Shown here: piece after piece, positions 25,401 through 34,300 of the stretch | Position numbering within the stretch: the stretch's first letter is position 1 | Layout of the letters: the number at the start of each line of letters is the position of its first letter | IMG/VR virus record: IMGVR_UViG_3300023174_000068 | Span: 1-64,000 of that record | Direction: 5' to 3' (one strand) | Source: a virus | DNA: 64,000 nucleotides | Translations under genes and position numbers: made by a program | Notes under the pieces: generated by a model | The model's input: the letters and a program-made list of their open reading frames with translations, nothing else | Databases searched by the model: none | What the model was told of the DNA's origin: nothing

Positions 25401-25651
25401 CAATAATATTGACAAATGAGATTTTAAAAACATCAAATATAAGAAATGGTGGATTTACAAAAGAATTTACAATCGATGATAAAAAGTTCTTGATTGAGAC
25501 TCCGGATGTATTTGTCATAGATGACAGGTCGAGTGGTAGAATCAATTACGCCGTTCATCTTTTTGAAGGTTCTTGGACAGAAAAGAAAGAAAAATGGTCA
25601 GATGTTGTAAAACTTTCTTATGACCAATGGAAATCTAAAAATAATATCTAG
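22436..25651 (+). CDS. Four-domain glycosyltransferase (GT2-like, GT25, GT2, GT32)
   Basis: 1071 residues with four sugar-transfer modules in a row. Module 1 (about residues 160-380): LDVVILSVDY and LLLDCDIII. Module 2 (about 390-590) is GT25/LPS type: NIYCLNLDRRTDRW, LRSHRNII and ILIFEDDVIF. Module 3 (about 610-830) is GT2: ISIIVPCYNQ and PLDADDTLPENF. Module 4 (about 835-1070) is GT32/OCH1-like: PKIIHYVWIGDK and YEWGGVWLDTDC. All keep acidic DxD-type motifs. It probably builds or decorates a glycan on the virion or host surface. It heads an operon with a sulfotransferase and a galactosyltransferase. Confidence 0.9.
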   Translation: MILLTNIKKDILSNYSGEFWDCLRHNSLNTNITKIIVFSDTEIKNIHNIQKVSFITKSQISDRELYNFSNANSIIKSDPFVKFHHDLKKISDLELKSFILVGDGFEIFSRFTKSDLISKNRDKSKPANIYTVRKKIVSKKIKPQITEPEKTTSQFGTATISDNKLDVVILSVDYNDFLILTLAKNIQFFENITVITTKEDLVCQQICNKLGVKFLTTDAMYRGGSKFNKGAAMEFAIKSLDNPEFILLLDCDIIIKNPIDVSKLECDVLYTKDRVILEDYQTWLSYQKNGVEFENSQINPDERGLGFFQLFHIDSKCIDRNSPYPTDSGDASWTDLKFRDKFQKRVNLGRCVHLGSPYKNWSGRLTSEFIEVEEFSKLFQKISMSGINSYFDNIYCLNLDRRTDRWIEMSKKFQSWNMSVERFSAIDGENLPDEEIYIPTEIENKYSLCCLRSHRNIILDAKDKNYDKILIFEDDVIFDKDFEKKLKQIKKIFWKLLYLGASQFDWKGIKIKDGFYNCKKTLGTFAYAIDRSMYDIILEATKLEEKPIDHYLSNLQENNNQYCFSFFPHIVISNVTNSEIRDPKKFDDYARICKWNLENFNLEENGNNPKKSISIIVPCYNQSKFLIECVDSCLNQTIVPSEIVVLLMDEKSIDLSNILQKKSTIIKCIESEKMFLSEARNKLVSLVTSDYFIPLDADDTLPENFLEEVSKINADVVYVGSKYFGSKNGTWPDPINEEIDWTKLTTFRRNSLVCTALIKRQSFIESGLYNEKLWAFEDMALWIKMFEKKFDFKKCFNTHLNYRKHETQSSLLVRATSSEENKKELKDIIMTDVFYKRTPKIIHYVWIGDKKFSSEILNNWKKYLPESEWTYMFWNEENFDMSSSKFLQKSYQLKKYGICVDYIRAKVLYEWGGVWLDTDCVINDDISPFLQYDFFSSWENENFINIGLIGCSPRLEQIKNILNFYTDIDPKYEVLNDHFSFVKEIGTGPIILTNEILKTSNIRNGGFTKEFTIDDKKFLIETPDVFVIDDRSSGRINYAVHLFEGSWTEKKEKWSDVVKLSYDQWKSKNNI

Positions 25652-25655
25652 TGGT

Positions 25656-26330
25656 ATGTCGAAAAAAAGAGTTATTATTTTAGGAAAAGGTCGAAGTGGA
25701 ACTACTTTGATGCAGAGGATTTTACACTGCGCAATAGACGATGGTTTTTTTTGTGGAGAAAATGGTGGTTTTTGGTTCTTCATGTACTATGCAATGTATG
25801 GCACAGGGAGTGACTTACCAGGGTTTGTGAGAACCGAATTGTCTAAAGAAGGCGAGTATACAAAAGAAGATAATTATAAACCGTGTTGGTGGAATTTTTA
25901 TAACAAAGAAAAACTTCTACAAGATTACAGAAATTTATTTGATAACATGTACTTGTCACACAAAAGTAGGGTTTTTGGATTTAAAGAAATTCGATTTCCA
26001 TCTGATTACACCAGTTTACAAAATTATATAAACTTCCTCAAAGAATTATTCCCGGATATTTTTTTTATTTTCACCGTCAGAGATATCGAAACTCTATCAA
26101 AGTCGGGTTGGTGGCCAGAATCAATATCACAAGATGCCAATGTCAGATTGGATATCATAAAATCTCAAGAAAATTTGACTGAAATATCAAAGAATAACTC
26201 AAATTGTTTGCTATTTAGATATGAAAACTACTCTAGTATTGAAGAGATTGAAAAAGTTTTTCATTTTCTAGGAGAATACATAAATCATGAGAAAATAAAG
26301 ATGGTTTTATCAAATAGGTATAATAACTAA
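25656..26330 (+). CDS. Sulfotransferase-like protein
   Basis: 224 residues from the ATG at 25656, 5 bases after the glycosyltransferase stop; an ATG 36 bases upstream lies in the previous gene and is less likely. The PAPS-binding P-loop is GKGRSGTTLMQRIL and the 3'-phosphate motif is FTVRDIETLSKSGW. It would transfer sulfate from PAPS to a sugar or other acceptor. Context suggests sulfation of the glycan made by the neighbouring enzymes. No PAPS synthesis genes are in the window, so host PAPS is assumed. Confidence 0.85.
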   Translation: MSKKRVIILGKGRSGTTLMQRILHCAIDDGFFCGENGGFWFFMYYAMYGTGSDLPGFVRTELSKEGEYTKEDNYKPCWWNFYNKEKLLQDYRNLFDNMYLSHKSRVFGFKEIRFPSDYTSLQNYINFLKELFPDIFFIFTVRDIETLSKSGWWPESISQDANVRLDIIKSQENLTEISKNNSNCLLFRYENYSSIEEIEKVFHFLGEYINHEKIKMVLSNRYNN

Positions 26331-26372
26331 AACAAAATTATAGTCACTACCTATAATAATAAAAAAAATTCT

Positions 26373-27134
26373 ATGTCAAGTCCCTATTCATTTACTTACA
26401 TCATAGGTTATCGCCATCAACCCGATAGACTACAAAATCTAAGGAGAGTTCTTGATTGGATTAATGGTTTTCAAAATGTTGATATTATCGTTGTTGAACA
26501 GGATAAACATTCTAAAATTTCACACTTAAATCTAAAATGTAGGCATCTATTTCTTAGAACAAATCAACCGTATAATAAATCTTGGTCATTTAACTATGCT
26601 ACTAAAATGGCAAAATCTAATATTGTGGTTTTTGCAGACTCTGACTTAATAATGAATCCACAAGAATTTATTGAAAGTCTAAAAATGTTAGAACAATATG
26701 AAATGGTAAATCCATATAAGTCGGTAATTGACCTACAACCCGACGAATCATCTCTACCATTAGAAAACTTATTTGCTATTACTCGACCAGGCCGAGGAGA
26801 AACTGACCATCAAAAAGTTCCAATTTGTGGAGGTATCTGTATTTTTAGAAAAGAAGCCATTAACAAAATTGGTGGTTGGAATGAAAGGTTTGTAGGATGG
26901 GGCGCAGAAGATGATTTTGTTTCGATTAAAGTAGAACATTTTCTAAAATGGAAACAACAAGATTTTAGGTGTTTTCACCTGCATCACAACAGACCGGCTC
27001 CTAATATGCAGGATTATCAAAAAAATCTTACACTACACAATACTTATAAGAATATGAGTAAAGAAGAAATGAGAAAAATCTTATATCAAGATGTTCCAAA
27101 AAATGGTATGAAAAATAAATATGATGTTTTCTAG
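26373..27134 (+). CDS. Glycosyltransferase, galactosyltransferase (GT7 C-domain) type
   Basis: 253 residues. An N-terminal GT-A fold has FADSDLIMNP (metal-binding DxD-like) near residue 92, and a C-terminal GGWNERFVGWGAEDDF matches the beta-1,4-galactosyltransferase C-terminal motif (GWGxEDDD-like). A conserved HLHHNRP follows. It shares the glycan operon and overlaps the next small gene by 14 bases. Confidence 0.9.
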   Translation: MSSPYSFTYIIGYRHQPDRLQNLRRVLDWINGFQNVDIIVVEQDKHSKISHLNLKCRHLFLRTNQPYNKSWSFNYATKMAKSNIVVFADSDLIMNPQEFIESLKMLEQYEMVNPYKSVIDLQPDESSLPLENLFAITRPGRGETDHQKVPICGGICIFRKEAINKIGGWNERFVGWGAEDDFVSIKVEHFLKWKQQDFRCFHLHHNRPAPNMQDYQKNLTLHNTYKNMSKEEMRKILYQDVPKNGMKNKYDVF

Positions 27135-27330
27135 ATTTTGGGATTGGATTAGGACATCTTTTACTAAAACTTCATCTTCTAAAAAGAGGTCTTTGACTGA
27201 CGAAGAGTTTATTGAATTTAAGTCTAAAAGACAAAAAAAATTAGACTCTATATTGGACAAAATATCAAAAAACGGAATTGATTCCCTTTCAAATAGTGAA
27301 AAGAACTTTTTAGATAATTTTCAAAGATGA
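27121..27330 (+). CDS. Small protein with C-terminal ILDKI tail
   Basis: 69 residues, basic N-terminus (MMFSRFWDWIRTSFTKTSS) and C-terminal SILDKISKNGIDSLSNSEKNF. The tail matches the end of the early protein at 17706. The start overlaps the galactosyltransferase end by 14 bases. The N-terminal WDWI suggests a membrane-surface helix. No catalytic domain. Confidence 0.68.
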   Translation: MMFSRFWDWIRTSFTKTSSSKKRSLTDEEFIEFKSKRQKKLDSILDKISKNGIDSLSNSEKNFLDNFQR

Positions 27331-27873
27331 TTAATTTTTTGAGGCAACTCTAAGTTTATCATACTTACTTAAAAGCGACCACATATCAGACCATTCTTGT
27401 TTTGGATTTTTTACCACTTTCTGATTCCATCGATTGTTGTTAAAATACTCCACTATCATTCCTGTTTTTAACTCATCCACACTTTTTGGACTCCAATACC
27501 TCCTTTTTTCAACAAACGAAAAGCTAAGTCCATTAACTAAATAAGACATATTATCATCATCTGTGTTATACATAGTCTGAGACATAGGTCTTTCTTGACC
27601 ATCTCTAAATATCTTCATAACTTCGGTGTGTGCAAAGTATTTAATAAATCCAGAGTCTTGATTAAAGATATCAAGTAGAAAAATAATTTCGTTTCTTAAC
27701 TGGTCATTGTCGAAATTTCCCCAAGCAATCACAGAATCTTCATAGTTTCCTCTATAGTACCCCTTAATTGGAGTGACCTGAAATTCTTTAGTATAAAGAA
27801 CGGAAATTAAATCATCTATTTTTTTAGAAGACAATAATATAAAAGATAAGTCTGGGTTGTTTAAATCAATCAC
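27331..27873 (-). CDS. Hypothetical protein with a GTG start
   Basis: 180 residues, no recognised motif. It starts at GTG (27873), since no ATG precedes the conserved-looking MSQTMYNTDDDNMSYL region in frame. A TATATAT box 5 bases upstream supports a start here. Acidic centre and a Lys-rich C-terminus. It converges on the glycan operon with no gap. Confidence 0.6.
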   Translation of the reverse strand: MIDLNNPDLSFILLSSKKIDDLISVLYTKEFQVTPIKGYYRGNYEDSVIAWGNFDNDQLRNEIIFLLDIFNQDSGFIKYFAHTEVMKIFRDGQERPMSQTMYNTDDDNMSYLVNGLSFSFVEKRRYWSPKSVDELKTGMIVEYFNNNRWNQKVVKNPKQEWSDMWSLLSKYDKLRVASKN

Positions 27874-27897
27874 TCAGTATATATTAAAATATACCAG

Positions 27898-29118
27898 TTA
27901 AATTAGGTGAAACTCCCTATTAATTTCTGCATCAAAAATTTGTTTTACTTCGTTATGCCACTTTTTTTGATATATGATGCTATCGTGAATGGTGATTAAT
28001 TTTATATCTGGATAAATTAAGTTAATTTTTTTAATGATGTTATTAAAGATTAGATTAGATTCGGCTTTCTGTAAATCATGTGCTAAGACCTTATAACCAC
28101 CGCATTCTTTTTTATAAAATTTAATGAATTTATGTATTGTTGGAAAAATTTGACTAAAGCTAATATCAGCTTTTGAATTGTGTCGATTAAGTCCAAAAAG
28201 TACTTTATAAGTCATTTGCTTTACTAATTTTCGATTTTTCTCTTCTAATATTTTTCCCCAATATTCATAGAAATTTCCAGATAAGGTTAGATTTTTAAAG
28301 AAATTAACTTCTTCTTTATCAACCCACAGGAGGTCGTGTTGATGGATTAATTTCCAAAGAAAAAGTGGTTGGCTATTTTTTATATCAATTTCCCCGGTTG
28401 ATTCGCCGTCGATTTCTAAACAATTTTTTCTAATAAAAGATTTTAATATGGTAAAGTTGGTATGTAATCGACCATAATTATCAAAATGATAGAATAAATG
28501 CTTAGAATTTATTGACTCAATAGAATAAATATTTCTATTATAATTATCACGGTCTTCGTTTTTAAGTAGGTCTAAATAAAAAACGCTTCTCTCGACATCA
28601 ATAGTCACAGAAAAAAGGTCAGAAATTAATTTTTGCCTAACTTGGACATCGATAGAGGATTTTACATCATCAGTTGGATCTGTGGTATCAAAGATTCTTC
28701 TTTTAAATTTCTTTAATAAGAATTTATCAGAATTATTGAATCTTTTGATTTGCCCCTTAAATACCAGAGGATTTAGACCATATATCCGTGATGAAACCCC
28801 GGCTTTATAGTTTTTTTTAAGAATGATGATTTGATTTTCAATAAGCCAATCAATGTAAAGTTTATATTGATAACCGTATTTTTCTTTTAACACCTGTGCA
28901 TTGATAACAAATTTATTTTCTTGCTTAAAATAATATTTCAACATAAGAGTGTGTACCAGGTCTATTAGATAACTAGACTTTATTTTAGAATCTCGAAATT
29001 GAATAATTTTTTTTTTAGAGATTTCGAATAAACAATGTGGTAAAAATTGTAGTAGGGTCTTTTTATTTTTAAGGTTATCGATAAGATTTGTTTTGTGGTA
29101 AGATAAATCCATCAGCAT
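27898..29118 (-). CDS. Minimal family-A-polymerase-like protein with N-terminal winged-helix region
   Basis: 406 residues. A winged-helix-like part (about 65-115, e.g. VLKEKYGYQYKLYIDWLIEN and SSRIYGLNP) precedes a polymerase-like core. The core has YGRLHTNFTILK (217), motif A EIDIKNSQPLFL (Asp245), motif B KQMTYKVLFG (K300, F308-G309; the same K-x7-Y/F-G spacing as PolA) and motif C LITIHDSIIY (His378-Asp379), and ends shortly after. There is no exonuclease domain. It could be a DNA polymerase, a primase-polymerase, or a single-subunit RNA polymerase relative (whose motif C is also HDS). I know similar unannotated proteins in Bacteroidota mobile elements. Biochemical activity is inferred. 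Confidence 0.7.
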   Translation of the reverse strand: MLMDLSYHKTNLIDNLKNKKTLLQFLPHCLFEISKKKIIQFRDSKIKSSYLIDLVHTLMLKYYFKQENKFVINAQVLKEKYGYQYKLYIDWLIENQIIILKKNYKAGVSSRIYGLNPLVFKGQIKRFNNSDKFLLKKFKRRIFDTTDPTDDVKSSIDVQVRQKLISDLFSVTIDVERSVFYLDLLKNEDRDNYNRNIYSIESINSKHLFYHFDNYGRLHTNFTILKSFIRKNCLEIDGESTGEIDIKNSQPLFLWKLIHQHDLLWVDKEEVNFFKNLTLSGNFYEYWGKILEEKNRKLVKQMTYKVLFGLNRHNSKADISFSQIFPTIHKFIKFYKKECGGYKVLAHDLQKAESNLIFNNIIKKINLIYPDIKLITIHDSIIYQKKWHNEVKQIFDAEINREFHLI

Positions 29119-29150
29119 AGGATTTATATCTTGTTTTTTAGCCTAAGTTT

Positions 29151-30467
29151 TTATTTTTTACCACCTGTAGATAGTTTACTCTTTTTAGACTTAACACCCT
29201 TTTTGTCTGATTCAGGAGTTTTTTCAAATTCACTATAAACATCTGGATAAACTTGATCAGTTGAATCTACATCATATTTTATATCAAAGAAGTCGCTAAA
29301 ATCTAAAAGTCCAACTTTTCCAAGTTCGATTTCTTGAACTCTTTGTAAATATTTATCTATATAAGACCTGATTTGGTCTACAAATTTATTGAATAAGATA
29401 ACTGTGTTGTCTGAAAAAATTCCGATTGGTTTTTTTCTTTTTTTACTAAAGCTTCCAAGAATCACTTTGAATATGTATTCAAATTTATCAGAGTATGACA
29501 GGTATTCAATTGTAAGTTTATTTTTTATTAATTGTGTGTTTATTTTAAATTTATCTTTATCGAAAAACTTAGGAACCACAAAATCAAAATTTTCAATATC
29601 ATCTTTAACTTGATTAATGTAGAGATTAAACAACTTTGACATCAAAAAAATATACATCTCTTCAAAATTTTCACCTTTGATTTTGATATCTTCTAAATTA
29701 ATAGACTGGCAAAAATTAAGAAAATTTACCAATATTAGTGTATAGATTTCAACAAATTCTGTTGAGTTTGAATCATCGGCTCTTCTATAAAGTGGATTTA
29801 ATAGTTCAAAAGAGATATCTTTAGTCTTACTTTTAATTATTAATTTTTGTAAATTATTTTGAAATTCGTTTTCCATTAAAAAGGAATTTTGAATACTTGG
29901 GTTTAGAATCTTGTAAAAGAAGAAAGAGAATGACTTCTCTCCAAAAACAAATTCTAAATCATGTTCTGATGTATTTAAGAAATAAAGTATTGCCTCTTTC
30001 ATAGTTTCGGTTAATCTACCTTGATAGATAACAGGAATTGAATCAACTTGGAAAAGTCTAGCATACTCACCGATTTCATCGATTTGAAAACCATATTTAC
30101 CCTGTTTATAAATAGAAGTAAGTACAAGTCCATTTTGGGGAACTCTACTATACTGGATGTTAGCCGGTTGCTCATCAGGGAAATATTCAAAGCAAAACCA
30201 CCACTTTCTATTAAGCAAACTTTTAACTCTCTGTTCTAAACTATTTAGATAATCAAAAACAGGATTATAATAATTCTGCATTGCCAAGTCGACAAGATTG
30301 ATTTTCTCACCATTGACTGATTTTGTTCTGATTTGAAAATTATGACCATCCCAGTTAACCCAGATTTTTGAACCCTGTATATCTTCAATTATAATTAGTT
30401 CATCGTTTAGGATGTCATTAATTATATTATCGTCTTCGACGGAATTTAAGGTTAATAATCTACTCAT
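29151..30467 (-). CDS. Hypothetical protein, weakly ligase/nucleotidyltransferase-like N-terminus
   Basis: 438 residues. An N-terminal part has KIWVNWDGHNFQIR and WWFCFEYFPDEQP, which faintly recall ATP-dependent ligase motifs I and III, but the motif I lysine position is Asn (NWDG rather than KxDG). That makes catalysis doubtful. The C-terminal 200 residues are helical and end in a Lys-rich tail. Its own TATATATA box is 26 bases upstream. It may be an RNA-ligase-like or binding protein; this is a weak guess. Confidence 0.6.
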   Translation of the reverse strand: MSRLLTLNSVEDDNIINDILNDELIIIEDIQGSKIWVNWDGHNFQIRTKSVNGEKINLVDLAMQNYYNPVFDYLNSLEQRVKSLLNRKWWFCFEYFPDEQPANIQYSRVPQNGLVLTSIYKQGKYGFQIDEIGEYARLFQVDSIPVIYQGRLTETMKEAILYFLNTSEHDLEFVFGEKSFSFFFYKILNPSIQNSFLMENEFQNNLQKLIIKSKTKDISFELLNPLYRRADDSNSTEFVEIYTLILVNFLNFCQSINLEDIKIKGENFEEMYIFLMSKLFNLYINQVKDDIENFDFVVPKFFDKDKFKINTQLIKNKLTIEYLSYSDKFEYIFKVILGSFSKKRKKPIGIFSDNTVILFNKFVDQIRSYIDKYLQRVQEIELGKVGLLDFSDFFDIKYDVDSTDQVYPDVYSEFEKTPESDKKGVKSKKSKLSTGGKK

Positions 30468-30492
30468 AATTGATTTCTGTTTTTATCAATCG

Positions 30493-30500
30493 TATATATA
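30493..30500 (-). promoter_or_regulatory. TATATATA box upstream of the 438-residue protein
   Basis: TATATATA 26 bases before the ATG at 30467. Confidence 0.42.
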
Positions 30501-30505
30501 AAAAA

Positions 30506-30829
30506 CTACTTTTCTTTTAAAAAATTTAACATTATTGAGATATCTTCTGACTCCTCGCCACTTAAATCGGCCCGACTACCACCGGCTTTAAGATATTCTG
30601 TAAGTATGCTGTTATAATCATCTCCAAAAAAGAGGTCACTTGTTAAATCATTCTTTGAATCAGGATTTTGAAAATTATGCACCTGTTTAAGCCCAGTGTG
30701 TGATTTATTAATTGTATTTGGACTAACCGTATCACCATAAGCCGGTCCGAAATAACTACCTTGAGCCTTTTGAGGAATCTCCGTTCCTGATATCTCATTA
30801 ATAAATTGAGTATATTTTTTAATTTTCAT
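30506..30829 (-). CDS. Small putative internal head protein with capsid tag
   Basis: 107 residues, starting MKIKKYTQFINEISG: tag followed by INE, a match to [LI]-x-E. The body is Gly/Pro/Asp-rich with no clear fold, and ends IMLNFLKEK. It overlaps the upstream gene by 11 bases. Packaging is inferred from the tag. Confidence 0.65.
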   Translation of the reverse strand: MKIKKYTQFINEISGTEIPQKAQGSYFGPAYGDTVSPNTINKSHTGLKQVHNFQNPDSKNDLTSDLFFGDDYNSILTEYLKAGGSRADLSGEESEDISIMLNFLKEK

Positions 30830-31250
30830 CTACTTCTATTTTTTCAAAATATTCATCATGTTCTTCAAGTGAATACTGATTTTTTTGCAGATTATATATT
30901 AAATTATATAAAAATTTATCCTCTAGCGGATGGACAACTCCACCGGTCATAATAACTAAAACTGATTCGGTTCCGTAGTCAACCTCTAAATTTACGATTC
31001 TAAGTCCAAACTTACCATCTCTATCGTGTAAATTACAAATAATAACAATTTTCGATTCGATAAGTTCGTTTATTTTTTGACTCACCGAGCACTTCGAAAG
31101 TAGCATAAAATCTTTGTTATGAACAGGAAAAGGTGTGATGACTCGACTAACAGCAACTGTCTCTGAGCTCAATTTTTCGATTGGTTTTTGAGTCTCACTA
31201 GTATCTAAATCAGGTAGAAGATACTTCCTGAAGATTTTTCTAATTTTCAT
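30819..31250 (-). CDS. Hypothetical protein, first gene of a two-gene unit
   Basis: 143 residues. It starts MKIRKIFRKYLLPDLD, a basic/aromatic run like the capsid tag but without an obvious cleavage site. The centre forms beta strands (ESKIVIICNLHDRDG, LRIVNLEVDYGTESVLVIMT). Function unknown. A TATATA box is 21 bases upstream. Confidence 0.65.
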   Translation of the reverse strand: MKIRKIFRKYLLPDLDTSETQKPIEKLSSETVAVSRVITPFPVHNKDFMLLSKCSVSQKINELIESKIVIICNLHDRDGKFGLRIVNLEVDYGTESVLVIMTGGVVHPLEDKFLYNLIYNLQKNQYSLEEHDEYFEKIEVDEN

Positions 31251-31270
31251 AATTAAATCTTCTTTTATTG

Positions 31271-31276
31271 TATATA
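31271..31276 (-). promoter_or_regulatory. TATATA box upstream of the 143-residue protein
   Basis: TATATA 21 bases before the start at 31250; a separate box serves the divergent long gene. Confidence 0.4.
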
Positions 31277-31299
31277 TTAATCAGAGATATTGTGGTTTT

Positions 31300-31307
31300 T
31301 ATATATA
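31300..31307 (+). promoter_or_regulatory. TATATATA box upstream of the tape-measure-like gene
   Basis: TATATATA 22 bases before the ATG at 31329. Confidence 0.42.
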
Positions 31308-31328
31308 CTTTGAAAATTTCTGTTTTTT

Positions 31329-34300
31329 ATGGATAAACAATTATTAAAAGCATTAGACAATATCGGAGTAGGTCTGGAGGCACTTGTAGAGGCACTACAA
31401 AAAAGTGGCGAAGCAAAATCTAATGTTGGAGAAGCAGTTCAATCAGGTGATTTTGGCAAATCACTGGAACAAATTTCGGTTGAAATCCAATCAATTAAGA
31501 CTGATACTCAAGAAATCCTAAAAAACCAAAAAACGCTAATTGCCTTAGCAAAGAAAAAAGAGACAGAAAAAAAGACCGGAGACCCTAAAGACCCAATGAC
31601 CGATGCAGGTGATCCAAAAAAAACAGGGGCTCTAAAAAAGGGACTGGCTACTATTCTATTAATTGCTGTGGCGGTATTAGCCATAGGAATGGCCTTTAAA
31701 TTAGTTGGCAAAGTTAATATTATGTCAGTTATCGCATTAGGAATAGGTATCGTATTGGTGGCCTTTGCTTTTGAGAGGGTTGCAAAAATAAAAGGCGCAT
31801 CTGGTGGCCCACTAACGATAAAAGAGGCTCTTACGACTTCTCTTATCATGGTCACAATGTCACTAGCAACGATGATCTCATCAAAATTATTGTCAAAAAT
31901 AACACCAATTTCCATTAAACAAGCCCTGACAGCCGCCGTAATAGCTTTACTATTTGTTTTAGTAGCACCAGCAATTGGTAAACTGATATCATCTCTAATG
32001 ACGTCACAGGAGGTTGGATTCGAGGGCATTACGATAAAAACTCAAAAATTAGATATGACCGCCTTTATGGGTGCCTTAGTTATGGTTCCGCTGTTGATGA
32101 TTACCAGTTCAATAGGTATTATGATATCTTCAAAAATTTTATCACTAGTAGTGCCTCTTAAAATAACTCAACTAATTACAATAACCCTTATAGCCGTGAT
32201 GTTTGCTGTTGTCGCAAAAGGCATCGCTGGTCTTATTACCGCATTTACCACCACAACTGAGGCATCAGGGAGTGGATTTGGATTTAAAACTCAGAGCATT
32301 GGTATTGGAAAAGTTGCAGCCATGGCTCTAATATTACCAATTATAATGGTTGCCATATCTGCAGGAATTGCGTTATCCTCAAAAGTGCTACAAATGATAC
32401 AACCAATTGGCTTCAGACAAGCAGTGACCGCGATATTGATTGCCGGTATGTTTGCTGTTGTATCAATGGGTATAGGTAAGCTGATAAACTCATTAGGTCC
32501 GTTTGCTCTTGTGGCTATATTAGCACTGCCATTTGCTATGGTAGCAATTGCACTTGGTATCGCAATGGCTGCTAAAATTTTCGCCGTTTTCAAGTCATCA
32601 TTTGATAAACTAAGTTGGGCAACTATGTTCAAAATTTTATTACTCGGAGTAGCAATTGGAGCAATAACCTTTGTGATGTCATACGCGATAAAGAATCTGA
32701 AAAATCTTGATCTTAAAACAGTGATTCTACTACCGCTTTTATTGACGTTAATATCACTTGCCGTTGCTGCTTCTGCTTATATCTTTGGCCAAGACAAAGT
32801 GATCCTCAGTTTAGGAAAAATAACTTTTATGACAATTGTAAAAATTGCACTCGTAGGTATTGCTATTGGTATCATCACAATCGTAGCTGCTTTTGCTCTT
32901 AAAATATTGGGTGATATAAGTTTTAAGAAAGTAATCTTACTACCAATTCTTTTCACTTTAATATCACTGGCAGTTGCGGTATCTAGTTGGATTTTTGCAA
33001 AATTTTCCAAATCATTTGACAAATTAACCTTTTCAACAATATTTAGAATAATTTTCTTTGGAATCGCAATTGCCATAGTTGCTATTGCTATGGCAATTGC
33101 TGTAAAAATCATAAATATTCTAATCAACCCATTAGATGCTCTCAAAGGAGGCTTAGTGATTGTGATTTTAGCCGGTGTAATAGCACTTACTTCACTTATT
33201 CTAAACATAGGCAAATACAATAAATATCCCTCGGTAAAATGGGGTCTTGGCGTAGCATTAGCACTTACAGCATTCGGAGTAGGTGCTTTGGCATTAGGTT
33301 CAGCCGTATTTGGCCCACAGGCTTTAGTTTTCTTAGCCGGTCTTGCAGCAATTATGTTGGTAGCAGTTGCAATTGTTGGCGCTGACGCCATTTTATCTGC
33401 CGGAAAATACAACAAATATCCAAGTATTGGTTGGTCCGCATCCGTAGCACTAACTTTAGGTGCCTTTACGGCAGGTATTATTGTGCTAGGTCTAAACGTT
33501 CTTAATCCTTTCTTTTATGCTGGCTTCCCGCTTCTTAAAAAAGTAGCAAATAGTATAGTCGATGTGTCAAATATCCTATCAAAGGGCAAATATAATGCGA
33601 ACTTTGGTCAATGGGCCGCAGGAGTTGTCTTACTCTACGCAACTTTTACTCCAATCATACTAATTTTAGGTGCTGTGGCAATCGCCGGTAAAATCTCTGG
33701 CTTCTTTGGTGGACCAGATCCTTTTAAAGAAGGTCAAAAAATGTTGGTATCGGTGGCTAACTCTATTATAGCTGTTGATAAAATATTAGCAAAAGGAACA
33801 TATAAAGGCGGTCCTTCGAAAAAATGGGCCGAGGGTGTATCTTTAGCCATAGGTGCCTTTGGTCCAGTTTACGCTATGTTAGTGAAAGCAGCCGTCTTCA
33901 AAGCTTTTGGTGCTAGCGGAGTATCTCCAAAAGATTTTGTAAAAGCCATCAAGATTACTTCACAAGGTATAGTAGCAGCGGCTGCGTTTTTTGCTAAAAA
34001 TAAAGCAGTTTTTAAAGACGGTCCCCCTAAAAAATGGGCAGAAGGTGTTGGATTAGCGATTGGAGCATTTGCTCCAGTATTTAAAACACTAAGTGAAGGG
34101 GGTGGGTGGTTTTCGTCAGGGAAAGACGCCGTTGAAGACATGATTTGGGGTATCTTAGCTGTAACTAGGGCAATTGTAGGATCAGGTAGTATACTTTCTA
34201 ATAGCAAAATTCAGTTCACCAATTATCCATCCAAAAAGTGGGGAACAGGAATAAAACAAGCAATAGAGTCTTTTGTTGGTATCTTTGAGATGTTAGACAA

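Noticed and set aside
29151-30467. Calling the 438-residue protein an RNA or DNA ligase
   Set aside because: The key Lys of motif I is Asn (NWDG), so only a weak resemblance is reported.
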